Assembly: GCA_017307285.1 (NCBI GenBank)
Contig: JAFKFI010000051.1
Span: forward strand, 1-64,000
Length of the DNA stretch: 64,000 bases
Direction of reading: 5' to 3'
Source of the DNA: Alphaproteobacteria bacterium
GTDB taxonomy: Bacteria; Pseudomonadota; Alphaproteobacteria; Acetobacterales; Acetobacteraceae
The notes under the pieces are model-generated. The model was not told the DNA's origin. It saw nothing but the letters and a program-made list of their open reading frames with translations, and made no database searches. The position numbers and the translations under genes are program-made. Shown piece after piece: positions 36,175-46,092 of this stretch (position 1 is its first letter; every line of letters begins with the position of its first letter).

Positions 36175-36428
36175 TTAGGCCCCGGTCGGCGACGCTCCCG
36201 CCACCCGTGCGAGGATCTGGTGCGCGTTCGCCACCTCGTCCTCGTTGATGCCGTGGCCGGCGCCCGGATAGATGCGGGTGATGACCTCGGCGCCGAGCGC
36301 GCTCATGACCGCCTCCGTCTCGCGCACCCAACCGATTGGGATGTGCGGGTCATGCTCGCTGAACCCGAGCAGGACCGGCATACCCTCGAAGATCCGGTGG
36401 CCCGTCGCCGGAATCACCCTCTCGCCGA
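36175..36428 (-). pseudogene. Phospholipase/carboxylesterase (MhqD-like), C-terminal remnant
   Basis: The frame encodes [20 protein letters not shown], with the catalytic Asp region, and [13 protein letters not shown], with the catalytic His, as at the end of alpha/beta-hydrolases of the MhqD/YpfH type. The N-terminal two thirds, including the Ser nucleophile elbow, is absent. Upstream sequence in the same frame belongs out of frame to the glyoxalase gene, so a deletion joined the two genes. The remaining 84 codons cannot form a functional hydrolase. Confidence 0.75.
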
Positions 36429-36912
36429 TCAGGCCGCCGCGGTGATCGGCCCGAGGCCGCGGATCTGGTAGACCTCCGGCACGGAACTGCGGTCCCAGGG
36501 GTGGGACGGACCGGCGCCGCCATCGTCCACCAGCGCCAGGCGCTGGCCCTCGGGGTCCTCGAAGTCGAGCTGCTTCCGGCCGTCCACCTCCCGCACCGGG
36601 CCATTGCTTCACGCCCGCCTGGTCGAGGCGGGCGGTCCAGTAGTCCAGCGTGACCCGGCCCGCCACCCGCAGCGCGGTGCGCACGATGGAATGGGTGCCG
36701 CGCCGCTCCCGCTCGACCGGCCAGTCGAAGAAGGTGAGATCGGTGCCCGGATTGCCCGCGCCATCGGCGTAGAACAAGTGGTAGGCGGAGACGTCGTCCT
36801 GGTTGACGGTCTTCCTTGACCAGACGCCTCCCGAGCACGCGCGTGTAGAAGTCGTGATTGCCGCGCGCGTCCGCCGAGACGGCGGTCAGATGGTGATTCC
36901 GTGAAGCTGCAT
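36429..36912 (-). pseudogene. Ring-cleaving dioxygenase/glyoxalase (MhqO-like VOC), frameshifted and truncated
   Basis: The ATG at 36912 opens MQLHGIT, and then the frame breaks: one base is missing near 36889 so that [20 protein letters not shown] continues in another frame. One extra base near 36820 shifts to [21 protein letters not shown] third shift near 36600 leads to [20 protein letters not shown]. Coding then stops at 36429, about half the usual 310 residues. These are first-half motifs of VOC-fold dioxygenases linked to quinone stress. The gene order wrbA, VOC, esterase on one strand suggests a former operon. Confidence 0.8.
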
Positions 36913-37021
36913 CGCGTTCTCTCCTGTGTCTGTCTCGGCGGCCGCACTCCCTTTCGCCGTTGCGCCGGCCATGCACACCGCGGACGGTGGCGCATGACGG
37001 CGGCAACGCTCTGTATCGGTG

Positions 37022-37621
37022 TCAGGCCGCCAGCTTGCCGGCGATCTCGGCCACGTGGCGGCCGAGGAAGCGGGCACCCTCCAGCTCGGTCGCGCTGACC
37101 GGTCGGGAGCCGTCGCCGCCGGCGATCGTCGTGGCGCCGTAGGGCGAGCCGCCAACAACCTCGTCCAGCCGCATCTGCCCCTGGAAGGAATAGGGCAGGC
37201 CCGCGATGACCATGCCGTGATGGAGCAGCATGGTGTGGATGTTCATCAGCGTCGTCTCCTGCCCGCCATGCTGGGTGGCGGTGGAGGTGAAGGCCGCACC
37301 GACCCTGCCGATCAGCTTGCCCTGGGCCCAGAGGCCGCCGGTCATGTCCCAGAAGTTGGCCATCTGCGACGTCATGCGGCCGTAACGGGTGCCGGTGCCG
37401 ACGATGATGGCGTCGTAATCCGCGAGTTCGCCCGGGCTGGCGATGGGCGCGGCCTGGTCGAGCTTGTAGTGGCTGGCGCGCGCCACCTCCTCCGGCACCA
37501 ACTCCGGGACCCGCTTCACATCCACGTTCGCCCCGGCGCCGCGCGCACCCTCGGCGACGGCATCCGCCATCGTCTCGATATGGCCGTAGCTGGAATAGTA
37601 GAGGACGAGGATCTTGGTCAT
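37022..37621 (-). CDS. wrbA: NAD(P)H:quinone oxidoreductase, WrbA family
   Basis: This 199-residue flavodoxin-fold protein has the FMN phosphate loop [16 protein letters not shown], the second FMN loop [19 protein letters not shown] and the C-terminal segment [18 protein letters not shown] typical of WrbA. It reduces quinones by two electrons, preventing redox cycling. It is intact, whereas its former operon partners downstream (glyoxalase and esterase) are broken. A LysR gene is divergent with a 106-bp gap containing a palindrome, so control by that regulator is likely. Confidence 0.93.
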   Translation of the reverse strand: MTKILVLYYSSYGHIETMADAVAEGARGAGANVDVKRVPELVPEEVARASHYKLDQAAPIASPGELADYDAIIVGTGTRYGRMTSQMANFWDMTGGLWAQGKLIGRVGAAFTSTATQHGGQETTLMNIHTMLLHHGMVIAGLPYSFQGQMRLDEVVGGSPYGATTIAGGDGSRPVSATELEGARFLGRHVAEIAGKLAA

Positions 37622-37699
37622 CTTTGGCTCCTTGGTTGGTTCACGAGCTTGGTCGACGAAAAGATCGGCCTTGGCGGTCGGACAGAAAAGAGAAACAAA

Positions 37700-37716
37700 G
37701 GAAACTCACCGTTTCC
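37700..37716. promoter_or_regulatory. Probable operator: palindrome GGAAAC-N5-GTTTCC
   Basis: A perfect 6-bp inverted repeat with a 5-bp spacer sits 11 bp before the LysR start and 78 bp before the divergent wrbA start. Its size and placement suit a LysR-type or similar dimeric regulator. Assignment to the adjacent LysR protein is inference. Confidence 0.5.
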
Positions 37717-37727
37717 GGATTTTGCCG

Positions 37728-38651
37728 ATGCTGCGATTGCCCGACGTCGAAGCCTGGGCAGTCTTCGCCAAGGTGGTGGAGACCGGCTCCTTCGCCCGCG
37801 CTGCCGCGGAGCTCGGCTTCTCCAAGGCGACGGTGTCCAAGGCCGTCGCCCGACTGGAGACGCGGATCGGCGCGGCGCTGCTGAACCGTACTTCTCGGCG
37901 CCTTGCCTTGACGGAGACTGGCCGTGCAGCCGCCGCCCGCGCCGCTCGCCTCCTGGCGGAGGCAGAGGCGATGGAGGCGGAGGCGATGTCGCAATCGGTC
38001 GCGGCGCGCGGCCTGGTGCGGCTGGCCGCGCCGATGTCCTTCGGCATCGCCCACCTGGCGCCTCTCCTGCCGGAGCTGCTGGCAACCTACCCTGAGCTGT
38101 CGGTGGACCTGCACCTCGGCGACGAGCAGGTGGACCTGGTCGGCGGCGGCTTCGACCTGGCGCTCCGGATTGCGGCTCTCCCCGATTCCAGCCTGCGGGC
38201 CCGGCACGTCTGCCGGATCAGGCGGCTGTTGGTGGGCGCCCCCACCTATTTCGAGCGCCGAGGCCGTCCGGTGCATCCGCGGGACCTCGCCGGCCACGCC
38301 TGCCTCGGGTATGCTTACCTGCCCACACCAGACCGCTGGCGCTTCATTCATGCCACAGGCGAGGAAGCGGTCGTGACGCCAACCGGCCCGCTGCGCGCCA
38401 ACAACGGCGACGCTCTGATGCCGGCATTGCTGGCCGGGTTGGGTGTCGCGGTGCAGCCGGAATTTCTGGTTTGGGACGATCTCGCCGCTGGACGGCTGGA
38501 GCCCGCGATGACGGATTGGTCGATGCCGCCGATCGCGCTGAACTTCGTTATGCCGCCCGGCGGCTTGCGGCCGGCACGTGTCACCGCGGTGATCAAGTTC
38601 CTGGCGCACCGCGTGGCCGCCGCGCCGTGGTCAACGGCCGCTGAAGCGTGA
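37728..38651 (+). CDS. LysR-family transcriptional regulator
   Basis: This 307-residue regulator has an N-terminal winged HTH (residues 8-66: [20 protein letters not shown]) and a two-lobed LysR effector domain (about 90-295: [38 protein letters not shown]) of the CrgA/PA0477-like group. It is divergent from wrbA and most likely controls the quinone-response genes. The ATG at 37728 opens directly onto the HTH. The upstream frame extension through the intergenic palindrome is rejected. Confidence 0.92.
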   Translation: MLRLPDVEAWAVFAKVVETGSFARAAAELGFSKATVSKAVARLETRIGAALLNRTSRRLALTETGRAAAARAARLLAEAEAMEAEAMSQSVAARGLVRLAAPMSFGIAHLAPLLPELLATYPELSVDLHLGDEQVDLVGGGFDLALRIAALPDSSLRARHVCRIRRLLVGAPTYFERRGRPVHPRDLAGHACLGYAYLPTPDRWRFIHATGEEAVVTPTGPLRANNGDALMPALLAGLGVAVQPEFLVWDDLAAGRLEPAMTDWSMPPIALNFVMPPGGLRPARVTAVIKFLAHRVAAAPWSTAAEA

Positions 38652-38699
38652 CGACGGCGAAGGCATAGCTCTCATTGCTTGGTGGCGACCTGAGCGCTC

Positions 38700-39280
38700 T
38701 GCTGCTTTGTCCAGCGACCTGCAACGAGCTGCCGTCGGGCAGCACGCCGAGCAGCTGTCGCAAGCGGGAGAGCGCGTCGCTGGCCCGCTACAACGGGGGT
38801 GGTTTGGGCGAGAGGCGGCTGCCTGCTGCTCCGGCTCATGCAGCGCGACCCGGCAGGCGCGCAGCAACTCAGTCAAATTGCCGATTCGGGCATACCCCGG
38901 GGAAACGCTTCGCGCCCGAGCTGCGGCCGGCGCTCCGCCGGTCGGCAGCGAGGCGTATCCGGGCGCGAGCGAGCGGCTGGCGGCGCAGCGCCTCGGCCGC
39001 TTCCGCCGCGGCCCCCGCGTCCGGCGCGTCGGACGGCAGCAGCAGCCGCGAGCGTAGTTCGGTGAGCATCGCCGCCATGACCGTCCAGGCCGCCCAGTGG
39101 CCGATCCGGCTGCGATCCCGGACGGCGAGGGCCGCAGCTGTCCGGCGACGGTCCGTGCCCCGACCAGGCTGAGGGCGCGATGCTGCGGCGCCCGGGGGGA
39201 GACCCCCTCGATCGCCTCGAAGAGGATTGCTTCCATCTGCTGGTAGAGCCGCGTCGTCTCGGCGGCCGACGGAGGGGCGC
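38700..39280 (-). pseudogene. ScpA-like (segregation/condensation protein A) remnant, multiply frameshifted
   Basis: Three minus-strand frames have to be combined. TTRLYQQMEAILFEAIEG and ALSLVGARTVAGQL lie at about 39130-39275. WTVMAAMLTELRSRLLLPSD (the LRSRLLLP hallmark) follows, then ERRPQLGREAFPRG and finally NLTELLRACRVALHEPEQQ at about 38800-38870. At least three indels are needed, and both ends look incomplete. ScpA is a kleisin of the SMC complex. The divergent sequence suggests an accessory or plasmid-type copy. Another LRSRLLLP-containing family is possible. Confidence 0.45.
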
Positions 39281-39287
39281 GACGCTG

Positions 39288-39659
39288 CGCATCTCGAGGC
39301 CATCCTGGCCGGGCTCGAAGGCTGGCCGCCAGGAGCGGAATGCACCTACCGTCGCTTCAAGTTCGAGATGCAGGTTCCTGTGCGGAACAACAACCTGCCC
39401 GGCTTCGACCTCAGCCTTGAATTCACGATCAGCAAGGAGCCATCACTCCGCGTGTGCCGCCGCGTGACGGCACACGCTGAGCGCGGACCTGATCGCGGCA
39501 GGACGGCGCAATCACGCGATTTCCCGAGGCGAAAACCTGCAACGGCCCCGCAACGTCGAGCAGCTACACCGAGGGGAACGCGAGGATTTCGATGCGGCGC
39601 GACAAGTGTGGCGGGAAACGAGGGTTGATTGGTATTTCCGCCAAACCCTCGGCCGCTAA
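39288..39659 (+). pseudogene. Remnant of an unrecognised gene with one frameshift
   Basis: One frame reads LEAILAGLEGWPPGAECTYR then FKFEMQVPVRNNNLPGFDLS. After a frame change near 39470-39480 another continues TLSADLIAAGRRNHAISRGE and ends QVWRETRVDWYFRQTLGR before TAA at 39657. Both halves look protein-like (aromatic and charged residues alternate) compared with the third frame, so a single gene with an indel is plausible. I do not recognise the family. It is divergent from the ScpA-like remnant. Confidence 0.35.
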
Positions 39660-39693
39660 CGTGAGCCTCTCAACCGGCATTGGAGACCTACGC

Positions 39694-40380
39694 ATGACGC
39701 TTCACATCGGCTTCCTGGTGTTCCCACGGGTGCAGCAGCTCGACCTCACCGGCCCCTACGAAATCTTTTCCCTCCTGCCCTCGGCCACGGTGCATCTGGT
39801 TTGGAAGGACCGTGAGATCGTCACCTCCACGACCGGCATCGGATTCACTCCGACGACGACCTTCGCGGAGTGCCCGATGCTCGACGTGCTCTGCGTGCCG
39901 GGCGGGATCGGCGTCAATCCGCTGATGCAGGACGCCGAGACGCTAGCCTTCGTGCGCCGCCAGGCCGAGCGGGCGCGGTTCGTCACCTCCGTCTGCACCG
40001 GTTCGCTGGTGCTCGGCGCAGCGGGCCTCCTGGAAGGACGGCGAGCAACGGCGCACTGGCTGGCACGCGACGCACTGGCCGGGCTCGGGGCCATCCCGAC
40101 CGCCGGGCGGGTGGTGCGGGATGGCAATCTCATCACCGCCGGCGGGGTGACGGCAGGGATCGATTTCGGGCTCACCGTGGTGGCGGAACTCGCCGGGCGC
40201 GAGGCGGCGGAGACAATCCAGCTGCATCTGGAATACGCCCCCGCGCCGCCCTTCGACGCCGGAACGCCCGAGACCGCGCCGCCGCCCGTGGTCGCCGCGG
40301 TACGCGATCGCCTCGCCGGGTCGCGCGCCGAGCGGCAGGCCATCATCGCCGCCGTGGGCCGCTCTCCGGCGACAGTCTGA
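39694..40380 (+). CDS. inhA: DJ-1/PfpI-family protein, isonitrile hydratase-like
   Basis: A 228-residue protein has the DJ-1/PfpI fold and a length equal to Pseudomonas isonitrile hydratase InhA. The nucleophilic elbow is TSVCTGSLVLGAAGLL with Cys101. Asp17 in QLDLTGPYEIF and the Glu/Thr around the elbow complete the family active site. There is no AraC DNA-binding domain, so it is not a GlxA-type regulator. It may hydrate isonitriles or act in glyoxal/stress defence. It converges on ppx with 16 bp between stops. Confidence 0.78.
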   Translation: MTLHIGFLVFPRVQQLDLTGPYEIFSLLPSATVHLVWKDREIVTSTTGIGFTPTTTFAECPMLDVLCVPGGIGVNPLMQDAETLAFVRRQAERARFVTSVCTGSLVLGAAGLLEGRRATAHWLARDALAGLGAIPTAGRVVRDGNLITAGGVTAGIDFGLTVVAELAGREAAETIQLHLEYAPAPPFDAGTPETAPPPVVAAVRDRLAGSRAERQAIIAAVGRSPATV

Positions 40381-40396
40381 AACCGAGTTTGCCCGG

Positions 40397-41905
40397 TCAG
40401 GCCGCCTCGTCGCGGGCGGCCGCGGGCGTCGCCTCCAGGCGCATCTGCTGGGCAAGACGGTCGAGCCGGCGGAGCACGCTCTCGCCGGCGAACACGCCGC
40501 GATCCTCCTCGCAGCGCAGGACCAGCCGGCCCCCAGCGACATTGAGCGAGGTGCCGGCCAGCAAATCTGGCGTGCCGGCCGACAGCGTGTAGGCGAGCCG
40601 CAGCGCCATCCCGAGCGTCTCCGCCCGATGCGCGCTCTCGAAATCCAGCAGCGCACGAGCCGGCTGCAGGAAGGGAGTGTCCGGCGCGGCCTCGTAGCGG
40701 AGGCCGATGGTGAGTGCCAGGAAGGCGCGGGCGTGGTGATCGAGGCCGATGCCGGGCTGGCGGAACACGCGCAGAAACGCCTGCTCGGCGCGGAACTCGG
40801 GATGGTCGCGGCTGCCGATGTCGGACATCCAGCACGCGGTCTCCCGCAGCCGTCGCGCCTCGCCGGTTTCGGCAGGGAACAGCGGGTCGGTCCAGTCCAG
40901 CAGCGCCGGAGGCAGGGAGGGATCGCGACCGAGCCAGCGAGCATATTCCCGGCCGGCAGCGAGTAGCGGATCGAGCCGGCGTACGTCCTCTGGCATCCGG
41001 CGCATGAACCAGCCTTCGCGCATCCCGTTCGCGCTGAACACCACCCGGCCGGGGGTGGCGCTGCGCAGCAGCCGGCGCAGGACGGTCGCGGCGTAGGGCA
41101 GGTCGTCGATGCGCCGGCGCGGGATGGCGGGCAGTCGTTCCAGCGTGCGTCGGCCGGCACCGGCGATCATGACGGCGAACGCGCGCGCCTCCTCCCGGTC
41201 CAGCGTGTAGTGATGCACCATGTTCAGCGGATAACCGGTCTGCGCGATATGGATTCGCGCCAGGGCACGCCATGCCCCCCCGACCAAATAGAGATCGCGC
41301 CCCGCCGCCCCGTCGTCGAGCCACGGCACGGTGGCGAGATCGCCGTCGGCGATCGTTCGCGCCGCGGGCAGATCGCCGCCAGACCGCTCGGACAGACGGA
41401 TCACGCCAAGACCCAATGTAGCACTGGGGCCTTTCGTGCCGTGTTCCAGCCGCACCAGCTCGAGCGAGCCGCCCCCGATATCGGCCAGGATGCCGTCCGC
41501 CTCGGGAATGCCGCACAGCACGCCGTCGGCCGAGTAGCCCGCCTCTTCCGCGCCCGAAAGAACCTTGATGGGCACGCCCGGCATCCGCCCACTCAAGGCG
41601 GCGACGAAATCCGGCCCATTGCGCGCATCCCGCACCGCCGCCGTCGCCAGCACCTCGAATGGCGCCGCACCCATCGCCCGCGCCACTTCCTGATAGCGGT
41701 GCATCACTGTGAAGGCCTGTGCCATGCCCTCTTCGTTGAGCCGCCCGGTCGATTGCAGGCCGCGGCCAAGGCGCAGCACCGCCTTCTCGTTGAAGATCGC
41801 CACGGGGTTGCGGCTGCGCCCCTCGTAGACCACGAGACGCACGGAATTGGAGCCAAGGTCGACCACCGCGCAGCGAGGTGCATCGGCGGGAGGCGTGAAG
41901 GGCAT
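40397..41905 (-). CDS. ppx: Exopolyphosphatase, Ppx/GppA family
   Basis: This 502-residue phosphatase of the actin/hsp70 superfamily has phosphate-1 motif VVDLGSNSVRLVVYEGR, the glycine-rich ADIGGGSLELVRL near residue 150 and a C-terminal HD-like helical domain (about 320-490). It hydrolyses terminal phosphates of polyphosphate. The ATG at 41905 lies 3 nt past the ppk1 stop, so kinase and phosphatase are co-expressed. A guanosine pentaphosphatase activity (GppA-like) is also possible in this family. Confidence 0.93.
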   Translation of the reverse strand: MPFTPPADAPRCAVVDLGSNSVRLVVYEGRSRNPVAIFNEKAVLRLGRGLQSTGRLNEEGMAQAFTVMHRYQEVARAMGAAPFEVLATAAVRDARNGPDFVAALSGRMPGVPIKVLSGAEEAGYSADGVLCGIPEADGILADIGGGSLELVRLEHGTKGPSATLGLGVIRLSERSGGDLPAARTIADGDLATVPWLDDGAAGRDLYLVGGAWRALARIHIAQTGYPLNMVHHYTLDREEARAFAVMIAGAGRRTLERLPAIPRRRIDDLPYAATVLRRLLRSATPGRVVFSANGMREGWFMRRMPEDVRRLDPLLAAGREYARWLGRDPSLPPALLDWTDPLFPAETGEARRLRETACWMSDIGSRDHPEFRAEQAFLRVFRQPGIGLDHHARAFLALTIGLRYEAAPDTPFLQPARALLDFESAHRAETLGMALRLAYTLSAGTPDLLAGTSLNVAGGRLVLRCEEDRGVFAGESVLRRLDRLAQQMRLEATPAAARDEAA

Positions 41906-41908
41906 CGC

Positions 41909-44137
41909 TTAATCCTGGTTGACGCGATCGGGGCGGCGCGGCGTGGTGAAAGGTGCCGTCACCAACGGTCCGTGCAAGGCGGAGCCGCGACCCGACAGGG
42001 ACGGGTTGGTCATGAAGTAGTGATGCGCCGAGATCGGCTTCTTGCCCTTGGCCACGCGCCGCCACGTCCCGTCCGGCCCAAGCTCCCAGGACTGCATCGA
42101 GTCCTTGAGATTGACCACCATGATCTGGTCGAGCACCTGCGCGTGGACGGTCGGGTTGTGGATCGGCACCAGCGTCTCCACCCGCCAATCCATGTTCCGC
42201 GCCATCCAGTCGGCCGAGCTGATGTAGACGCGGGCATGGCGGTTGGGGAGCGCGTGGCCGTTGCCGAATACGCAGATGCGGCTGTGCTCCAGGAACCGGC
42301 CGACGATGGACTTGACCCGGATGTGCTCCGATAGCCCCGGCACCCCCGGCCGCAGGCAGCAGATGCCGCGCACCACCGCCATCACCTTCACGCCCGCGCC
42401 GGAAGCCTCGTACAGCTTGTCGATCAGCGCCTCGTCGACCAGGCTGTTGAGCTTCAGCCAGATCCCGCCTGGCTTGCCGGCGCGGGAGAAGGCGATCTCG
42501 CGGTCGATCAGCTCGATCAGCACCTCGCGCGTGGTGATCGGGCTGAACGCCAAGGCGTCCATCAACTCCGGCCGCGCATAGCCGGTGAGGAAGTTGAACA
42601 GCCGGGCCGAATCGCGGGTGAGCGACGGGTCGCAGGTGAAGAACGACAGATCCGTGTAGATGCGCGCGGTGATCGGGTGATAGTTGCCGGTGCCGAAATG
42701 CGCGTAGGAGCGCACCGAGCCGCCCTCGCGCCGCACCACCAGCGATAGCTTGGCGTGAGTTTTCAACGCGGCGAAGCCGAACACCACCTGCACGCCGGCC
42801 GCCTCCAGGCTGCGGGAGAGGCGGATATTGGCCTCCTCGTCAAACCGCGCGCGCAGTTCGACCACCGCGGTCACGGCCTTGCCCGCCTCCGCCGCCTCGA
42901 TCAGCGCCTTGACGATCGGGCTGTCACGGCTGGTGCGATAGAGCGTCTGCTTCACCGCGACCACGTTGGGGTCTTGCGCCGCCTGCCGCAGGAACTGCAC
43001 CACCACGTCGAAGCTCTCGAACGGGTGGTGGACGATGATGTCCTTGGCGCGGATCGCGGCGAAGCAGTCGCCGCCGAAATCGCGAATGCGCTCGGGGAAG
43101 CGCGGCGTGTAGGGCGGGAATTGCAGATCGGGCCGATCCTCGACGATGAGTTGCTTGAGGTCGGCGACCCCTAGCAATCCGTGCTGCAGATAGATTTCGT
43201 CGGGCGACGCGGCGACCTCGTCCGCGACGAGCTCCCGCAGCTCGACCGGCATGTCGGCATCCATCGTCAGATGGATCGCCACCCCGCGACGGCGGCGCTT
43301 CAACGCGGTCTCGTAGGAGCGGACCAGGTCCTCGGCCTCTTCCTCGAACTCGACGTCGGTATCGCGGATCAGGCGGAACATGCCGCGCCCGCTGAGCTGG
43401 AAGTCTGGGAACAGCCGATCCATGAACAGGCCGACGAGATCTTCCAGCATGACGAAGCGGATGGGCTCGCCGTGCGGGGCGGGAAGCCGCACGAAGCGCT
43501 CCACCTGTGTCGGCAGCGGGATCAGCGCCCGCATCGCCTGCCCGTCCTCCTCGCGCACCAGCCGGAGCGCCATCACCAGCCCCATGTTCTGGATGAACGG
43601 GAAGGGGTGCGCCGGGTCGATCGCCAGCGGGCTGAGCACGGGAAACACGCGCTCCATGAACCAGGGATCGAGCCACGCCACGTCATCGGCAGAAAGTTGC
43701 GTCGGATCGCACACCTCCATGCCGGCATCGCGCAACAGGCCGCGCAACTCCCGCCACACCCGCTGCTGATCGGCCAGCAGTGCCTCGGAGCGCACGCGGA
43801 TTTCCGCGAGCTGCTGCGCCGGCGTGCGGCCGTCCGGCGACAGTGTCGCCACCCCCGCCTTGGCCTGCCCCATCAGCCCGGCGACGCGCACCGAGTAGAA
43901 TTCGTCGAGATTGGAGGCGCTGATCGATACGAAACGCACGCGCTCCAGCAGCGGATGTCGCGGGTTCTCCGCCTCCTCGACCACGCGATGATTGAAGTCG
44001 AGCCACGAAAGCTCCCGGTTGATGAACCGGCCGGGACGGTCCGGCGCGATGCCCGGCGGTGGCGCGGGCGCCGGGTGTTCGAGCGCGGACGGCAGGGCGG
44101 CATCCGCCAGCAGGGCGTGGGCGGAGATCTTCGTCAT
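41909..44137 (-). CDS. ppk1: Polyphosphate kinase 1
   Basis: This 742-residue enzyme has the four PPK1 domains. The N domain contains [15 protein letters not shown] (residues about 37-51). The head domain follows. The first catalytic domain carries the phosphorylated-His region [19 protein letters not shown], and the second carries [20 protein letters not shown]. It makes polyphosphate from ATP. It lies 9 nt downstream of hda and 3 nt upstream of ppx in a five-gene operon. Confidence 0.96.
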   Translation of the reverse strand: MTKISAHALLADAALPSALEHPAPAPPPGIAPDRPGRFINRELSWLDFNHRVVEEAENPRHPLLERVRFVSISASNLDEFYSVRVAGLMGQAKAGVATLSPDGRTPAQQLAEIRVRSEALLADQQRVWRELRGLLRDAGMEVCDPTQLSADDVAWLDPWFMERVFPVLSPLAIDPAHPFPFIQNMGLVMALRLVREEDGQAMRALIPLPTQVERFVRLPAPHGEPIRFVMLEDLVGLFMDRLFPDFQLSGRGMFRLIRDTDVEFEEEAEDLVRSYETALKRRRRGVAIHLTMDADMPVELRELVADEVAASPDEIYLQHGLLGVADLKQLIVEDRPDLQFPPYTPRFPERIRDFGGDCFAAIRAKDIIVHHPFESFDVVVQFLRQAAQDPNVVAVKQTLYRTSRDSPIVKALIEAAEAGKAVTAVVELRARFDEEANIRLSRSLEAAGVQVVFGFAALKTHAKLSLVVRREGGSVRSYAHFGTGNYHPITARIYTDLSFFTCDPSLTRDSARLFNFLTGYARPELMDALAFSPITTREVLIELIDREIAFSRAGKPGGIWLKLNSLVDEALIDKLYEASGAGVKVMAVVRGICCLRPGVPGLSEHIRVKSIVGRFLEHSRICVFGNGHALPNRHARVYISSADWMARNMDWRVETLVPIHNPTVHAQVLDQIMVVNLKDSMQSWELGPDGTWRRVAKGKKPISAHHYFMTNPSLSGRGSALHGPLVTAPFTTPRRPDRVNQD

Positions 44138-44146
44138 GCGCCGATC

Positions 44147-44887
44147 CTACAAGAGCGGACGGTAAGCGGACGAGTCCGCCGAATGGTCGGCGGTCAGGGT
44201 TTCCTCGTCATGCAATATGAGCCCCGACTCGAAATCATCGAGCACCCGCGCGGCGAGGCCGCGCGTGACCGGCCTGTGGCGCTCCAATGAGGCACGGTCG
44301 AGCCGGGCGGCGGCCTCGCGGATCGCGGCGGGGGTACGCGTCAGGCGCAACAGCAGCCATTCCTGGACCGATCGGGCCACGGGCACCCGGCGCGCCGCCA
44401 GCAGCCGCGTGAGTAACAGTCGCAGCAGCTCGTCCTCGGCCGGCAAGATGCGCACGGCGGTAACGGCTCGAACGCGGCTGGCCAAATCCGGCAGTCGCAG
44501 CCTCCACCGCGACGGCGGCGAGCGCGCGGCCATCAGCACCGGGACCTGGTTCTCATGCGCCGCGTTCAGCACATGCAACAGCGCTTCCTCGTCGCAAGTC
44601 GCGTCGGCATCGTCGATCGCGATGCGGTCGCCGCTCGGCAGGTCCGGCATCCCGCGCAGCGCCGGGGCCTGTATCGGCCGAGCCCCCTTCTCCGCCGCCC
44701 AGACCGCCAGTAGGTGGCTCTTGCCGCAGCCCTCCTCGCCCCAGATCGCCAGCCGCCCGTCCGGCCAGTCGGCGGTACGGCGCAGCCAGGCCAGCGCCTC
44801 GGCATTGGATGGGGCGCGGATGAAATCGGCGGCGGCGTAGTCGAATCGCTCCGGAAACGGCAGCGCCAGTTGTCGGATGGCGCTCAT
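44147..44887 (-). CDS. hda: Hda-like DnaA-homologous AAA protein
   Basis: This 246-residue protein has a DnaA-type AAA core without the DNA-binding domain IV. Walker A is WGEEGCGKSHLL, Walker B is RIAIDDAD and sensor regions follow. The N-terminal [12 protein letters not shown] is the clamp-binding motif (QLALPF) found in Hda. It should stimulate DnaA-ATP hydrolysis at the sliding clamp to limit re-initiation. Its ATG overlaps the permease stop by 4 nt. Placement next to ppk is common in alphaproteobacteria. Confidence 0.9.
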   Translation of the reverse strand: MSAIRQLALPFPERFDYAAADFIRAPSNAEALAWLRRTADWPDGRLAIWGEEGCGKSHLLAVWAAEKGARPIQAPALRGMPDLPSGDRIAIDDADATCDEEALLHVLNAAHENQVPVLMAARSPPSRWRLRLPDLASRVRAVTAVRILPAEDELLRLLLTRLLAARRVPVARSVQEWLLLRLTRTPAAIREAAARLDRASLERHRPVTRGLAARVLDDFESGLILHDEETLTADHSADSSAYRPLL

Positions 44888-46092
44888 GCGCCGGGCCGGC
44901 CGCCGCCGGGCGGGTCGAGGTAGAGCGCGCTGCTCAGGTAGCGTCGCAGCCAGAAGCGGCAGAGCACGCCGATGGTCGCGGCAATCGGCACCGCGAGCAT
45001 GATTCCGAGGAAACCGAATGCCGCGCCGCCGGCGAACAGCGCGAAGATCACCCACACCGCCGGCAGTTCCACCCGGTCGCCAAGGAATCGCGGATAGATC
45101 ACGTAGCCTTCGAGGATCTGACCGACCACCAGCACGACGCACACCATGATGACGCCGTGCCACCCCGGGAACTGCGCCAGCGCAAGGCCGATCGAGGTCA
45201 ATCCGCCCGTAATCGAGCCGACATAGGGAATGAACGACAACACGCCGGCGGCGATACCCACGATCAGCCCGAGATCGAGCCCGACCAGCGACAGGCCGGC
45301 GGCGTAGAACAGCGCCAGCAGCAGGCAGCACAACGCCTGCCCGCGCACCCAGGCGGACAGGATGCGGTCGACCTCGCGCACCTGCGCCCGGATCACCTCG
45401 GCGTAGCGGCGCGGCAGCCAGGAATCCACCCGCGCTACCACGCCCGGCCAGTCACGCAACAGATAGAACGCCACGACGGGCGTCACGACGATGAGGCTGA
45501 TGACATTGAACAGTGCGAAGCCGCCGCCGATGACGCGCGAGAGCGCCGCGGCGAGGAAGGACAGCATCGCCCCCGCCTGTCCGCCCACCAGGTCGCGTAG
45601 CTTGTCGTCCACCACCTGGCTGCCGAAGCGCTCTTGCAGGTGCGTGATAACCTCGCGCGCCCAGTCCTGCAGCAGCAGGACGTATTCCGGGATGCGGCCG
45701 ATCAGCAGGCCGATCTGGGAGAGGATGACAGGGTAGAGCAGCAAGGCGAACAGCAGCGCCGCCGCGATCACGGCGACGATCATCAGCAGCGCCGCCACGC
45801 CGCGCGGCATGCCCGCGCGGGTCAGCCGGCTGGTCGCCGGATCAAGCACGTAGGCGATCCCGGCGGCGGCCACGAAGGGCATCAGGATCGAGGCGAACAG
45901 TTGCAGCGCCAGCCACGCCACGATGACGAGCCCCACGAGCAGCGCGATCCGCTGCCCCCGCGTCGCGTGCGCGAGTCGCGGAGGCGCGGCGGGCGGCAAG
46001 GCCTCGTCGCGCCAGTCAGGCGGCGGCGGCTCGGGGTGCAGACTCGCCCCGGAGGGCGGCAGCTTGACCGGCTGGGGCGGCAGCTCGTTCAT
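44884..46092 (-). CDS. AI-2E/PerM-family membrane permease
   Basis: This 402-residue protein has a Pro-rich cytoplasmic N-terminus (1-45) and eight or so membrane helices in the PerM arrangement: two hairpins, a soluble helical loop (about 145-215) and a C-terminal block with the family motif [15 protein letters not shown]. Substrates of this family are varied (autoinducer-2, Na+/H+ or unknown) and none can be assigned here. The ATG overlaps the upstream pgsA-like stop by 4 nt and the stop overlaps hda by 4 nt. Confidence 0.87.
   Translation of the reverse strand: MNELPPQPVKLPPSGASLHPEPPPPDWRDEALPPAAPPRLAHATRGQRIALLVGLVIVAWLALQLFASILMPFVAAAGIAYVLDPATSRLTRAGMPRGVAALLMIVAVIAAALLFALLLYPVILSQIGLLIGRIPEYVLLLQDWAREVITHLQERFGSQVVDDKLRDLVGGQAGAMLSFLAAALSRVIGGGFALFNVISLIVVTPVVAFYLLRDWPGVVARVDSWLPRRYAEVIRAQVREVDRILSAWVRGQALCCLLLALFYAAGLSLVGLDLGLIVGIAAGVLSFIPYVGSITGGLTSIGLALAQFPGWHGVIMVCVVLVVGQILEGYVIYPRFLGDRVELPAVWVIFALFAGGAAFGFLGIMLAVPIAATIGVLCRFWLRRYLSSALYLDPPGGGRPGA

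Noticed and set aside
38700..39280. DUF1403 as identity for the decayed minus-strand gene
   Set aside because: I first considered it because of the LRSRLLLP-like stretch, but what I recall of DUF1403 sequences does not match. The motif is closer to ScpA, so the call was changed with low confidence.
39694..40380. GlxA-type AraC regulator
   Set aside because: The DJ-1/PfpI domain is complete, but no HTH follows and the length (228) fits a stand-alone isonitrile-hydratase-like protein. The AraC fragment at 15.1 kb is 24 kb away and unrelated in position.
39756..42188. 810-codon minus-strand ORF over inhA, ppx and the ppk1 end
   Set aside because: It spans three real genes in a shadow frame. 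The translated sequence is Arg/Gly/Ala-rich without motifs.
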